A DNA stretch of 64,000 nucleotides, taken from positions 204,667-268,666 of the forward strand of contig JFHF01000004.1 in the NCBI GenBank assembly GCA_000648925.1. The letters are read 5' to 3'. A program made the position numbers and the translations under genes. The notes under the pieces are model-generated. The model was not told the origin of the DNA. It saw only the letters and a program-made list of their open reading frames with translations, and did no database searches. This document shows, piece after piece, positions 25,818-33,944 of the stretch; the first letter of the stretch is position 1; the number at the start of each line of letters is the position of its first letter. This DNA is from Caballeronia jiangsuensis (lineage in GTDB: Bacteria > Pseudomonadota > Gammaproteobacteria > Burkholderiales > Burkholderiaceae).

Positions 25818-27002
25818 TCACGCCACGCCGAGTTCGCGCAGCGCCTGAATTTGCGCGTCGCCGTAGCCGGCTTCGTGCAGGATCTCCGTCGTGTGCTCGC
25901 CGATGGTCGGCGGCCGCGATTCGATCGAAGGCGGTGTGCGCGACAGCATCGCCGGCGATACGACGATCGGCGCCTTGCGCGCCAGCCCCGGATAATCGAC
26001 CCAGTCGAACGCGTGCGAAGCGTGGATCGCCGGATCGTCGAGCGCCTCGCGCGGCGAATAGACGGGGCCAGCGGGAATGCGCGCCGCTTCGAGCGCGGCG
26101 AGCGCTTCCTCGCGCGTGCGCGACGCACACCAAGCCGACATCATCTCGCTCAGCGCCGCGCCGTTTTCGCCGCGCCGCAGGTCGTCGATGAAGCGCGGAT
26201 CGTCCATCAGCGCGGGTTCGCCGATCATGCGCACCCAGCGCCTGAAAAGCGGCTGCCCGATCACCTGCACGATGATCCATCCATCGCGCGTGCGGAAGAT
26301 GTCGGACGGTCCGTGTATCGGGCTGCGATTGCCGGTCGCCTGCCGGTCGATGGAGAGCACCGCTTCCTCGATGAGCGCGCCGCTCGCGAACATCAGCGCG
26401 GTTTGCAAGAGCGACGCCTCGACCACCTGCCCCTTGCCGCTCGTGCGCCGCTCGTAGAGCGCCATCACGGTGCCGAGCGCGCACGACAGCGCGGTCGCGA
26501 AATCGACGACGGGCACCATCGCCTTGGCCGGGCTCTCCGGCGTGCCCGACATGTAGACCGCGCCGCTCATCGCCTGGCCGACGCCATCGAAACCGACGCG
26601 ATTCGCCGCATCCGCATGCGACCCGAACGCGGACGACGCCGTGAGAATGATGTCTGGTTTGATCGCGCACAGCGACTCGTAATCGAGGCCGAGATTGGCG
26701 AGCGTCGCGGGCGGCATGTTGGCGATGACCACGTCGGCGTCGCGAATCAGCCGCTTCACGACCTCGCGGCCCTGAGGATGATCGATGTCGAGCGTAATCG
26801 AACGCTTGTTGCGGTTCGATTGCAGAAAGAACGCGCCCTCGCCGCTTTCCGTGACCGGCATGACGAAGCGGTCCTCGCTGCCGCCGACGCGATCGACGCG
26901 GATCACTTCGGCGCCGAAGTCCGCAAGCAGCGCCGCGCAAAAAGGCCCTGCGATATAACGCCCGAAATCGAGGACGCGAATGCCTTGAAGAACCTTGGCC
27001 AT
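25818..27002 (-). CDS. CaiB/BaiF family III CoA-transferase
   Basis: 394-aa class III CoA-transferase, moving CoA between an acyl-CoA donor and an acid. Seen: GIRVLDFGRYIAGPFCAALL, ADFGAEVIRVDRVGGSEDRF, FFLQSNRNKRSITLDIDHPQ, and the region with the catalytic Asp (NRVGFDGVGQAMSGAVYMSG). The C-terminal half has DGWIIVQVIGQPLFRRWVRM. AGAGGACG precedes the ATG at 27002, 14 bp after the enoyl-CoA hydratase gene. It is one of five genes of this family in the window; the acyl donor and acceptor cannot be deduced. Confidence 0.92.
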   Translation of the reverse strand: MAKVLQGIRVLDFGRYIAGPFCAALLADFGAEVIRVDRVGGSEDRFVMPVTESGEGAFFLQSNRNKRSITLDIDHPQGREVVKRLIRDADVVIANMPPATLANLGLDYESLCAIKPDIILTASSAFGSHADAANRVGFDGVGQAMSGAVYMSGTPESPAKAMVPVVDFATALSCALGTVMALYERRTSGKGQVVEASLLQTALMFASGALIEEAVLSIDRQATGNRSPIHGPSDIFRTRDGWIIVQVIGQPLFRRWVRMIGEPALMDDPRFIDDLRRGENGAALSEMMSAWCASRTREEALAALEAARIPAGPVYSPREALDDPAIHASHAFDWVDYPGLARKAPIVVSPAMLSRTPPSIESRPPTIGEHTTEILHEAGYGDAQIQALRELGVA

Positions 27003-27016
27003 GTCGTGTCGTCCTC

Positions 27017-27862
27017 TCAGGCGCTGCGCGCGGGCGAAACCGGCGTGGTCACCGGGAACGCGGGCGCGCGCTTCTCGCGGAACGACGCCACGCCTTCGCG
27101 TACTTCCGCGCCGCCGAAGCCGAACATCTCCAGCGCGAGCGATGCATCGAAGGTCGGGCCCGCCTGACGCAGCCAGTTGTTGAGCGCGTACTTGGTCAGC
27201 CGCACCGCGGAAGGCGCGCCGTTCACGAGGCGCGTGGCGATAGAGAGCGCGGTGTCCTGAAGCTCGGCGTCGTCCACGGCGAGCGATACGAGGCCGATCT
27301 GTTCGGCCTTCTCTCCGCTCACCGGCTCGCACAGCATCAGGTGATACTTCGCCTTCGCCATGCCGCACAGGAGCGGCCAGATGATCGCCGCATGATCGCC
27401 GGCTGCGACGCCGAGGCGCGTATGCCCGTCCACGAGTTTCGCGGAACGCGCCGCAACCGATATATCCGCGAGCAGCGCCGCGACCAGCCCCGCGCCGACA
27501 GCCGATCCGTGTATCGCCGAGACGATCGGCTTCGAGCAGTTGATGATGTTGTAGACGAGATCTTTCGATTCGCGCCACACGCGCACGCGCGCATCGAAGG
27601 ACTCGATCATCTCCTCGACCATGTCGAAGTCGCCGCCCGCCGAGAACGCGCGGCCCGCGCCGCACAGGATCACGGCGCTCGTTTGCGCATCTTCATCGAC
27701 ATCGCGCCAGACGCGCGCGAGTTCATCGTGGCCGCGCGCATCAAGCGCGTTGAGCCGTTCGGGGCGATTCAGCGTGATGCGCAGCACGCCGCGCGCGGGA
27801 CGATCGAATGCGAGCACGCCATACGACGCATAAGACACGTTGGACTTCACAGGCTCCGACAT
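27017..27862 (-). CDS. enoyl-CoA hydratase/isomerase
   Basis: 281-aa crotonase-fold protein. Oxyanion residues are in [20 protein letters not shown] and [20 protein letters not shown]. The region where crotonase has its second catalytic Glu reads [20 protein letters not shown], with Asp-His instead of the usual 'xPExG(L/I)', so it may be an isomerase, lyase or other crotonase activity rather than a plain hydratase. First gene of a leftward operon with a CoA-transferase and ETF-QO, behind shared-motif promoter 6. Confidence 0.88.
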   Translation of the reverse strand: MSEPVKSNVSYASYGVLAFDRPARGVLRITLNRPERLNALDARGHDELARVWRDVDEDAQTSAVILCGAGRAFSAGGDFDMVEEMIESFDARVRVWRESKDLVYNIINCSKPIVSAIHGSAVGAGLVAALLADISVAARSAKLVDGHTRLGVAAGDHAAIIWPLLCGMAKAKYHLMLCEPVSGEKAEQIGLVSLAVDDAELQDTALSIATRLVNGAPSAVRLTKYALNNWLRQAGPTFDASLALEMFGFGGAEVREGVASFREKRAPAFPVTTPVSPARSA

Positions 27863-27921
27863 GGATTCTTCCTTTCTCTCTGGAATTCGTTGAACCCATC
27901 GTGACGACCGCGACCGATAGC

Positions 27922-27956
27922 GTCAACGCGATGCGCCGCGTTGTTCCGTACGTCGA
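27922..27956 (-). promoter_or_regulatory. shared-motif promoter 6 (enoyl-CoA hydratase operon)
   Basis: Minus-strand TCGACGTACGGAA (27944-27956), 17 bp, TTGAC (27926 to 27922), 64 bp before the start. A further palindrome, TTCCG-AAGTA-CGGAA at 28001-28015, abuts the stop of the IclR gene upstream but is not followed by TTGAC; it may be an auxiliary binding site. Confidence 0.75.
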
Positions 27957-28015
27957 AACCGGCTTTGCTGCGCGCTGTCTCGCGCGTGAGTCGAAGCGGA
28001 TTCCGAAGTACGGAA

Positions 28016-28804
28016 TCACGGCTCGCAATCGACATCCGCGAGCAGTTCGGTAAGCCTGTGCCCGGCTGCGTGAAGCGCGGGAATGGCGCGCTTGCGGATG
28101 GCGGTCATGTCGGGTTCGAGTTCGACCGCGCCGCAGTTGAGCGACATCAGCGTGCGCGTGCGTCCCACCGTCAGCGGCAACGCGATGCCATACGCATTGC
28201 GCTGATATTCGCCGACGGCCATGCAGACGCCCGTCGTGCGCAGATCCTCGAACGCGGTGTCGAGGTTCTTGCGCACGATGTCCGCGTTCTTGCCCGGCGT
28301 CGCGAGAATCGCGGCGATGCGTTCGCGGCGTTGCGCTTCGGGCAGCGCGTACAGATGCGCGCGCCCGACCGAGGTCGTTTCCATCGGCAGCAAGGTGCCG
28401 ACGCCGAGCCGCAATGTCGCGATCCGCGCGCTCGTCCTGCACGCGATATACAGCATGTCGAGATGATCAGGAACCGCGAGCGCGACGCACAATTCGAGCT
28501 TGTCGGCGAGCGTTTGAAGAAACGGATTGACGAGGCGCGTGACGGGACTCGCTTCGAGATAGGCGTGACCGATGCTCAACGCGCCCGCGCTCAGCTCGAA
28601 CTGCCGCCCGCCGCTCACGCGCCGCAGAAAGCCGATGCGGATCAGCGTTGCGGTGATGCGCGACACCGTCGCTTTCGGAAAACCGGTGCGGCGCACGAGT
28701 TCCGCGTTCGACAAAGGCGCACGATCGGCGCGAAACGCGCGCAACACTTCGAGCCCGCGTTCGACGGTCAGCGTGACGGGCGTGGTATCGGCTGGGGTGG
28801 TCAT
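28016..28804 (-). CDS. IclR-family regulator 1
   Basis: 262-aa IclR regulator. Wing-helix domain: TVERGLEVLRAFRADRAPLS, NAELVRRTGFPKATVSRITA. Effector domain: LLPMETTSVGRAHLYALPEA, GVCMAVGEYQRNAYGIALPL. The short form starting at 28804 has GAGGCGACG upstream and begins 7 bp after the preceding IclR gene stops. The two are therefore one operon. Together with its neighbour it is the prime candidate for the protein that reads the motif shared by eight promoters in this island, although sequence alone cannot tell which of the two does so. Confidence 0.9.
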   Translation of the reverse strand: MTTPADTTPVTLTVERGLEVLRAFRADRAPLSNAELVRRTGFPKATVSRITATLIRIGFLRRVSGGRQFELSAGALSIGHAYLEASPVTRLVNPFLQTLADKLELCVALAVPDHLDMLYIACRTSARIATLRLGVGTLLPMETTSVGRAHLYALPEAQRRERIAAILATPGKNADIVRKNLDTAFEDLRTTGVCMAVGEYQRNAYGIALPLTVGRTRTLMSLNCGAVELEPDMTAIRKRAIPALHAAGHRLTELLADVDCEP

Positions 28805-28811
28805 CGTCGCC

Positions 28812-29666
28812 TCAATCGTCGAAAAGCACCTGCTCCTGCAGATGCTGCGCCGCCGCCACGAGACGCGGCCCGAGTTCACGTTCGACGCGCGCGCGCCCGA
28901 GCTTCGCGCTCGGCCCGATGCACGCCAGCACGAGCGGCGTCTGATCGCGGATCACGAGCGGCGCCGCGACGATCGCGAGGTCCGGCTCCCATTCGCCGAG
29001 CGATGTGCAATAACCCGCGTTATGCGTCTGCGAAATGCCTTCGCTGATGCGCCGCCGCAAATGCGGCCAGTCGCGCCCCGCCCTGCGCTCGACATTGCCG
29101 AGCAGATAGAAGCGTTCGAGTTCGGGCAGCGCGGCGAGCAGCGCCCAGCCCATCGGCGATGACGCGATGCGCAGCCGCGCGCCCGCATGGAGTTCGAGAT
29201 CGATCGTCGAGGGCTTGCTCGCGCATGTTTCGAGGACGATCACATCGAGACGATCACGCGCGGCGAGCACGACGTAGGTTCCGCTCGCATCGGCGAAGGA
29301 CTGCATTTCGAGGCGCGCGAGGCGCTGCACGCTCGAATGCGCGATCGCTGCATAGCCGAGCGAAAGAACGGATGCCGCGAGCCGGTATTTGCGCTGCGCC
29401 GGCGAATAATGCAGATAGCCGAGCGCCACCAGCGAACGCGCCATGCGCGACACGGTCGGCGCGGGAATGCCGGTTTCGAAGACGATTTCCTGATTGCCGA
29501 GCCACGGCTCCTGCGGCGTGAACGCGCCGAGTATCGCGAGGCTGCGGGCGAGCGGCACGACCATCGCCGCGCCCGTCTGTTCGCGCGACGCATGCGCGCC
29601 TTCCGACAGCGCCGAATCCCAACGCGTCTGATGTGTTCCGGCAGTGCGGCTCGGCTGCGTCGACAT
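28812..29666 (-). CDS. IclR-family regulator 2
   Basis: 284-aa IclR regulator with a 35-residue N-terminal extension. Wing-helix: PLARSLAILGAFTPQEPWLG, ETGIPAPTVSRMARSLVALG. Effector domain: IASSPMGWALLAALPELERF and NAGYCTSLGEWEPDLAIVAA. Strong ribosome site (GAAGGAGTAAATC). Its promoter carries the shared TCAGAGTACGGAA motif followed by TTGAC at 16 bp, so it is probably autoregulated or regulated with the pathway. Divergent from the DUF2889/CoA-transferase pair. Confidence 0.9.
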   Translation of the reverse strand: MSTQPSRTAGTHQTRWDSALSEGAHASREQTGAAMVVPLARSLAILGAFTPQEPWLGNQEIVFETGIPAPTVSRMARSLVALGYLHYSPAQRKYRLAASVLSLGYAAIAHSSVQRLARLEMQSFADASGTYVVLAARDRLDVIVLETCASKPSTIDLELHAGARLRIASSPMGWALLAALPELERFYLLGNVERRAGRDWPHLRRRISEGISQTHNAGYCTSLGEWEPDLAIVAAPLVIRDQTPLVLACIGPSAKLGRARVERELGPRLVAAAQHLQEQVLFDD

Positions 29667-29715
29667 GATTTACTCCTTCTTCATGCTCTCGATTACAGGT
29701 TTTCGCGTCGAAAAG

Positions 29716-29749
29716 GTCAACCGGTTGGCGAATGTGTTCCGTACTCTGA
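29716..29749 (-). promoter_or_regulatory. shared-motif promoter 7 (iclR pair)
   Basis: Minus-strand TCAGAGTACGGAA (29737-29749), 16 bp, TTGAC (29720 to 29716), then 17 bp after the hexamer TGTAAT, the best -10 in the set. 54 bp before the regulator start. Confidence 0.7.
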
Positions 29750-29750
29750 A

Positions 29751-29936
29751 AGGCTCATTTTCTCTGCGGAAAGCCGTTTGAGTCGTGTGCACCGAACGCT
29801 CGTTCGGCCGTGAACGCTTTTCAATGTACGGACAGCCCGATCGAATCTCGGTCATTTACCTAACGTTTGTTACCCTATCGCGTGTTCGGTCAGGCGGCCA
29901 TCGGGTAATGCCCTCGTTCAGTATCCGCGAGACGCT
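29751..29936. other. intergenic core between iclR pair and DUF2889 gene
   Basis: Part of a 355-bp gap (29667-30021). It holds an extra half-site, TTCAATGTACGGAC (29820-29833), not followed by TTGAC, and ACCGAACG-CT-CGTTCGG (29791-29808), a near-perfect inverted repeat. The open frame running into the DUF2889 gene lacks coding character here. Confidence 0.5.
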
Positions 29937-29937
29937 T

Positions 29938-29972
29938 TCAAACTACGGAACACGCGCGCTCCTGGCGTGGAC
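29938..29972 (+). promoter_or_regulatory. shared-motif promoter 8 (DUF2889/CoA-transferase)
   Basis: TCAAACTACGGAA (29938-29950), 17 bp, TGGAC (29968-29972), then after the -35 hexamer 17 bp and TTATGT as -10 candidate. 54 bp from -35 to the ATG, the same as for the divergent regulator gene. Confidence 0.65.
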
Positions 29973-30021
29973 ATCGCATGAAGAAGCCGCTTATGTTGAG
30001 AACAACATACGAGGCGAACCC

Positions 30022-30576
30022 ATGACGATTCCAAATGACGACGTCACGCGCGAAGAAATTCATCATCGCCAGATCGACATGCGCGGATACCGGCGCAGCG
30101 ATGGGCTCTTCGAAGCGAGCGCGATTCTCATCGATTCCAAGTCGCACGATTTCACGCCGCCCGGCGGCGCGCGCACGGCACGCAGCCATACGCCGATTCA
30201 CGAGATGGGCGTGACGCTCGTCTTCGACGCCGACATGATCGTGCGCGACGTTCGCACGGTCATGCGCGCGCATCCGTACGATACGTGTCCCGGCGGCGGC
30301 GATTCGCTACGCGCGCTGATCGGATTGCGTATCGGCGCGGGCTGGAATGGCGAGGTGCGCAAGCGTCTGCCATCGTGCGACACGTGCACGCATTTGAAGG
30401 AACTGCTCGGCCCGCTCGCGAGCACCGCGTTCCAGACGATGGTGGGACTGCGGCCATCGGCATTGAACGACCGCGACAGCGACGGCAGGCCCGTCAAGAT
30501 CGACAGTTGCCATGCATACGGCGCGACGCGCGATCTCGTGAAGCGTTTATGGCCCGACCATCACACGCCGACATGA
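30022..30576 (+). CDS. DUF2889 family protein
   Basis: 184 aa, function unknown. Family features: HHRQIDMRGYRRSDGLFEAS, a segment with SKSHDFTPPGGARTARSHTP, PIHEMGVTLVFDADMIVRDV, CPGGGDSLRALIGLRIGAGW, and SCDTCTHLKELLGPLASTAF. The conserved Cys/His could bind a metal or serve in catalysis (inference). DUF2889 genes often sit beside aromatic or acyl-CoA catabolic genes, but no biochemical role is known to me. The Met at 30022 is taken because the family begins there; GAGGCGAACCC precedes it. Its stop overlaps the next start (ATGA). Confidence 0.85.
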   Translation: MTIPNDDVTREEIHHRQIDMRGYRRSDGLFEASAILIDSKSHDFTPPGGARTARSHTPIHEMGVTLVFDADMIVRDVRTVMRAHPYDTCPGGGDSLRALIGLRIGAGWNGEVRKRLPSCDTCTHLKELLGPLASTAFQTMVGLRPSALNDRDSDGRPVKIDSCHAYGATRDLVKRLWPDHHTPT

Positions 30577-31823
30577 ATCTCTCCGCGCTGATCCGCCCCG
30601 GCGATACCGTCATGTGGGGCCAGTCCCACGCCGAACCCGTCACGCTGATGCGCGCGCTCGTCGAAGAGCGGCATCGCATCGGGCGTGTGCGGCTCTTTCT
30701 CGGCATCGGCCTCTCGAACGTGCTCGCGCCCGAACACGCGGACGCCTTCGACTTTCTGGCGTATTGCGGCAGCGGCTCCAACCGCACGCTCGCGCGCGCG
30801 GGCGTGCTCGACATTCTTCCCGCGCACTATTCGCAGCTTCCGCAACTTGTGCAGAGCGGTGCCTTGCGCGTCGATGTCGTCATGCTTCAGGTATCGCCGC
30901 CCGATGCGCTCGGCCGCCATTCGCTCGGCCTCGCGCGCGAATATCTGGTCGAAGCGTTGAAGGGCGCGCGCGCGATCATCGGCGAAGTGAATCGCGACGT
31001 GCCCTGGACGCATGGCGGGCCCTATCTGCGCGAATCGGACTTCGATCTGCTGGTCGAATCGGATGCCGCGTTCGCGGACACGCCCGCGAGCGCGCCGGGT
31101 CCGGTCGAAACGGCCATCGGGAAAAACGTGGCGAGTCTCATCGAAGACGGCGCGACCTTGCAGACCGGCATCGGCGCCATTCCCGACGCCGTGCTCTCGC
31201 AACTGATGGACCGCCGCGAGCTCGGCGTGCACACGGGCAGCATCGGCGACGGCATCGCGACGCTGTGCGAAGCGGGCGTCGTCACGAACGCCAGGAAGGC
31301 GATCGATGCGGGCGTCAGCGTGGGCGGCGTCATCATCGGCTCGGCGCGCGTGCGCCAGTTCGCGCATCGCAATCCCGCGTTGGAACTGCGCGGCACCGAG
31401 TACACGCACGACGCGAACGTGCTGCGGAGATTCGATCGCTTCGTCGCGATCAATTCCGCCGTCGAAGTCGATCTGACCGGGCAGGTCAACGCGGAAGTCG
31501 CGGCGGGCACGTATGTCGGCGCGGTCGGCGGCGCAGGCGATTTTCTGCGCGCCGCGCAGGCGAGCCGCGGCGGCGTGCCGATCATCGCGATGCCGTCGAC
31601 GGCGGGCAAACACAGCCGCATCGTCGCGCGACTCGCCGGGCCCACGACGATTCCGCGCAGCGACGCGTGCGTGATCGTCACCGAATACGGTGTGGCCGAC
31701 CTGCGCGGACTGTCGCTCGCGCAGCGTCTTTTGCGCATGATCGATGTCGCGCATCCCGATCATCGCGAAGCGCTGGAGCGGGAGGCGCGCGACGCGTCAT
31801 TGCACGTCGTCGTGGCGCGTTGA
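30573..31823 (+). CDS. acetyl-CoA hydrolase/4-hydroxybutyrate CoA-transferase family protein
   Basis: 416-aa class I (Cat1-type) CoA-transferase. Seen: SALIRPGDTVMWGQSHAEPV, QVSPPDALGRHSLGLAREYL, IGKNVASLIEDGATLQTGIG, IPDAVLSQL, the catalytic Glu in LELRGTEYTHDANVLRRFDR, AGTYVGAVGGAGDFLRAAQA and VVTEYGVADLRG-type VTEYGVADLRGLSL. I take the ATG of the ATGA overlap at 30573; a start at 30549 is possible. Its 3' end overlaps the convergent LysR gene by 27 bp. It could move CoA from acetyl-CoA to the substrate or a product acid, an alternative to the AMP-forming synthetase at 15.5 kb. Confidence 0.9.
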   Translation: MNLSALIRPGDTVMWGQSHAEPVTLMRALVEERHRIGRVRLFLGIGLSNVLAPEHADAFDFLAYCGSGSNRTLARAGVLDILPAHYSQLPQLVQSGALRVDVVMLQVSPPDALGRHSLGLAREYLVEALKGARAIIGEVNRDVPWTHGGPYLRESDFDLLVESDAAFADTPASAPGPVETAIGKNVASLIEDGATLQTGIGAIPDAVLSQLMDRRELGVHTGSIGDGIATLCEAGVVTNARKAIDAGVSVGGVIIGSARVRQFAHRNPALELRGTEYTHDANVLRRFDRFVAINSAVEVDLTGQVNAEVAAGTYVGAVGGAGDFLRAAQASRGGVPIIAMPSTAGKHSRIVARLAGPTTIPRSDACVIVTEYGVADLRGLSLAQRLLRMIDVAHPDHREALEREARDASLHVVVAR

Positions 31824-32741
31824 TTCGTCGCGCGGCTGATCGAGCAATTGCTGCATCAGCGCGCGCGTGGTCGGACTCGGGCTGCGGCCGCGCGGCGTCG
31901 CGATATGAATCCTGCGCACGGCCCACGGCTCCGCCAGTTCGATCACCGAAACGCGGTTCAGCAGTTCGTGGCCGAGAAAGCATTCGGGCTGCACGGTCAC
32001 GCCGAGCCCCGCCTGCACCAGACTGATCGCGACGCCCGCGCTGCGCACGCAATGGCGCGGCTCGAATTCCGTGCCGAGACGGCGGGCGGCCGCGCGAAAC
32101 GCGCCGAGCATCGCATCGACGGTGATGAGTTGTTCCGGCAGCAATTCCTTGAACGTGACGCTCGAATGCGCGCTCAGCGGATGCCCTTGCGGCACGACTA
32201 CGACCATCCGGTCATGCCGATACGGCGTGACATCGACGCCGCCGAGATCCAGCTCGTGCGCCGCCGCGAAAAGCCCGATATCCGCTTCGCCGCGCGATAC
32301 GGCGTGAATGATCTCGGCGTTTTCGAGTTCGCGCAGCACGAGATGCACGAGCGGATACTCGCGGCTGAACTCGCCCAGCTCACGCGACAGAAACGGCACG
32401 TACACCGAACGCGCCGACGCGACCGTCAACTCGCCCTGCATGCCTTCCGTGAACGCGGCGATCTCGGCGCGCATGTCTTCGAGACTGCCGAAAATCGTGC
32501 GGATATAGCGCGCGAGCACGTTGCCCGCCGGACTCGCGACGACGCCTTTCGGGCTGCGTTCGAGCAGCTTGACGCCGGCGATATCCTCTAGGTCCTGAAT
32601 GCGCTTGGTCGCCGTCGATGCGGCGATGTTCTCGCGGATCGCGGCCAGGCCGATCTGTTGTTCCTCGACCGCGGAAAGAAAGAGCTTGAGCGTGAACAGA
32701 TCGACCTGACGGATCAGGTGAAGCCGGTTGAAGGTTCCCAT
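31797..32741 (-). CDS. LysR-type regulator at the end of the second acyl-CoA operon
   Basis: 314-aa LysR regulator. Helix-turn-helix at about residues 14-70 (VDLFTLKLFLSAVEEQQIGL, ENIAASTATKRIQDLEDIAG, KLLERSPKGVVASPAG). The effector-binding half contains ELTVASARSVYVPFLSRELG. Strong site AGAGGAGAC before 32741. It lies 54 bp after the CoA-transferase gene, in the same direction, as the probable last gene of the 38.5-31.8 kb operon, and overlaps the convergent CoA-transferase end by 27 bp. Confidence 0.88.
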   Translation of the reverse strand: MGTFNRLHLIRQVDLFTLKLFLSAVEEQQIGLAAIRENIAASTATKRIQDLEDIAGVKLLERSPKGVVASPAGNVLARYIRTIFGSLEDMRAEIAAFTEGMQGELTVASARSVYVPFLSRELGEFSREYPLVHLVLRELENAEIIHAVSRGEADIGLFAAAHELDLGGVDVTPYRHDRMVVVVPQGHPLSAHSSVTFKELLPEQLITVDAMLGAFRAAARRLGTEFEPRHCVRSAGVAISLVQAGLGVTVQPECFLGHELLNRVSVIELAEPWAVRRIHIATPRGRSPSPTTRALMQQLLDQPRDESTRHDDVQ

Positions 32742-32795
32742 GTCTCCTCTCGCGCATCGCCGATGCGCTCATTGTGCGCTCTTTACAGGCGCTTT

Positions 32796-33944
32796 CTACT
32801 GGTGAACTTTCAGCAAGGCCTCCAGCCGGTCGTTGTCCGCGCCGATGTCCCGCGCCGCGTGCAAGGGCGGCGGCCGCTTGCCTTCGAACGACAGCGGCAG
32901 CCCGACCAGACCGATCTCGTCGTCCGGCGGCGTTTCGATGATGCCGAGCGCCTTCGTCTGCGCGTGATGCACGAGTTCGTCGGTGGTCTGAACCGGCGCG
33001 ACCGGCAAGCCCGCCGCCTGAAGGCGCGCCTGCCAGAACGCGCGCGTTTCCAGCGCGAGCCGCACGCCGATCAGACCGTCGATCTCCGCTCGATACTTCA
33101 GCCGCGCCGCGTTGGTCGCGAAACGCTCGTCGCGCGCCCATTCGGGATGATCGAGCGCGGCGCACAGCTTCGCGAACAGCGCATCGTTGGCCGCGCTGAT
33201 GATCAGATAGCCGTCCGCCGCCGGATAAGCCCGATGCGGCACGATGAACGCGACGCCCGAGCCGTGCCGTGCGCCCAACTCGCCGTCGGCGCTGTAATTG
33301 GCGATGCCCACCGACATCCACGCAATCGCCGTCTCCAGCAGCGAGCTGCTGACGCTCGCGCCGCAATGCTTCGCCTGTCGCCGGTAGAGCGCCGCGAGAA
33401 TGCCGATCACGGCCCACATGCCGGTGCCGAAATCGACGATGGACACGCCCGCGCGCACCGGCGACTGCCCTTCCTCGCCCGTGATGCTCATGATGCCGGA
33501 GAACGCCTGCATCAGCGGATCGTAGCCGGGCAGATCGTTGAGCGGTCCGGTGTGTCCGAACGCGCCGATCTCGCAATGGACCAGTTCGGGCTTGGTCACG
33601 CGCAGGCTGTCGGCGTCGAGGCCGTAGCCCGCGCTCGTGCCCGGCCGCAGGTTATGGATGAACACATCGGCATGTTCGGCGATGAGCTGATGCAGCATCC
33701 CGAGTTGCGCCTGATCCTTGATATCGATGCTGATGCAGCGCTTGCCCCGGTTGATCGCATGGAACGCGGCGCCGCTGCCCTTCCATGTGCTCGGCCCCCA
33801 GCCGCGCGAGGAATCGCCGCTCGGCCGCTCGACCTTCCACACTTCGGCGCCGAGCGCGGCGAGAATGCGGCCGCTGAACGGCGCGGAAGCGCTGTCGCTC
33901 AACTCCACCACCACGACGCCCGACAAAGGCAGATCACGTAGCAT
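32796..33944 (-). CDS. CaiB/BaiF family III CoA-transferase
   Basis: 382 aa. Seen: SGVVVVELSDSASAPFSGRI, LGAEVWKVERPSGDSSRGWG, AINRGKRCISIDIKDQAQLG, and the catalytic Asp region (LPGYDPLMQAFSGIMSITGE). It overlaps the upstream CoA-transferase gene by 11 bp. CGGAGAACGAAC precedes the ATG. The two adjacent genes of the same family are only distantly alike, so they are probably two subunits or two substrate specificities rather than a recent duplication. Some family members (for example succinyl-CoA:benzylsuccinate transferase) are heteromeric, which is one possibility. Confidence 0.9.
   Translation of the reverse strand: MLRDLPLSGVVVVELSDSASAPFSGRILAALGAEVWKVERPSGDSSRGWGPSTWKGSGAAFHAINRGKRCISIDIKDQAQLGMLHQLIAEHADVFIHNLRPGTSAGYGLDADSLRVTKPELVHCEIGAFGHTGPLNDLPGYDPLMQAFSGIMSITGEEGQSPVRAGVSIVDFGTGMWAVIGILAALYRRQAKHCGASVSSSLLETAIAWMSVGIANYSADGELGARHGSGVAFIVPHRAYPAADGYLIISAANDALFAKLCAALDHPEWARDERFATNAARLKYRAEIDGLIGVRLALETRAFWQARLQAAGLPVAPVQTTDELVHHAQTKALGIIETPPDDEIGLVGLPLSFEGKRPPPLHAARDIGADNDRLEALLKVHQ

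Noticed and set aside
24115..26940. 941-codon minus-strand frame reading through ETF-QO
   Set aside because: Only the part from 25788 has homology; the upstream part is the CoA-transferase gene in a wrong frame (Arg-rich). Same reasoning for the long 5' extensions at 35613-37301, 36836-38473, 43043-45232 and 60399-61340.
28001..28015. TTCCG-AAGTA-CGGAA as a ninth shared promoter
   Set aside because: The motif is present but no TTGAC lies 16-17 bp after it in either direction and no gene starts nearby; kept only as a possible auxiliary site.
29785..30021. 5' extension of the DUF2889 frame
   Set aside because: The family homology begins at 30022 and the shared promoter lies inside the extension.
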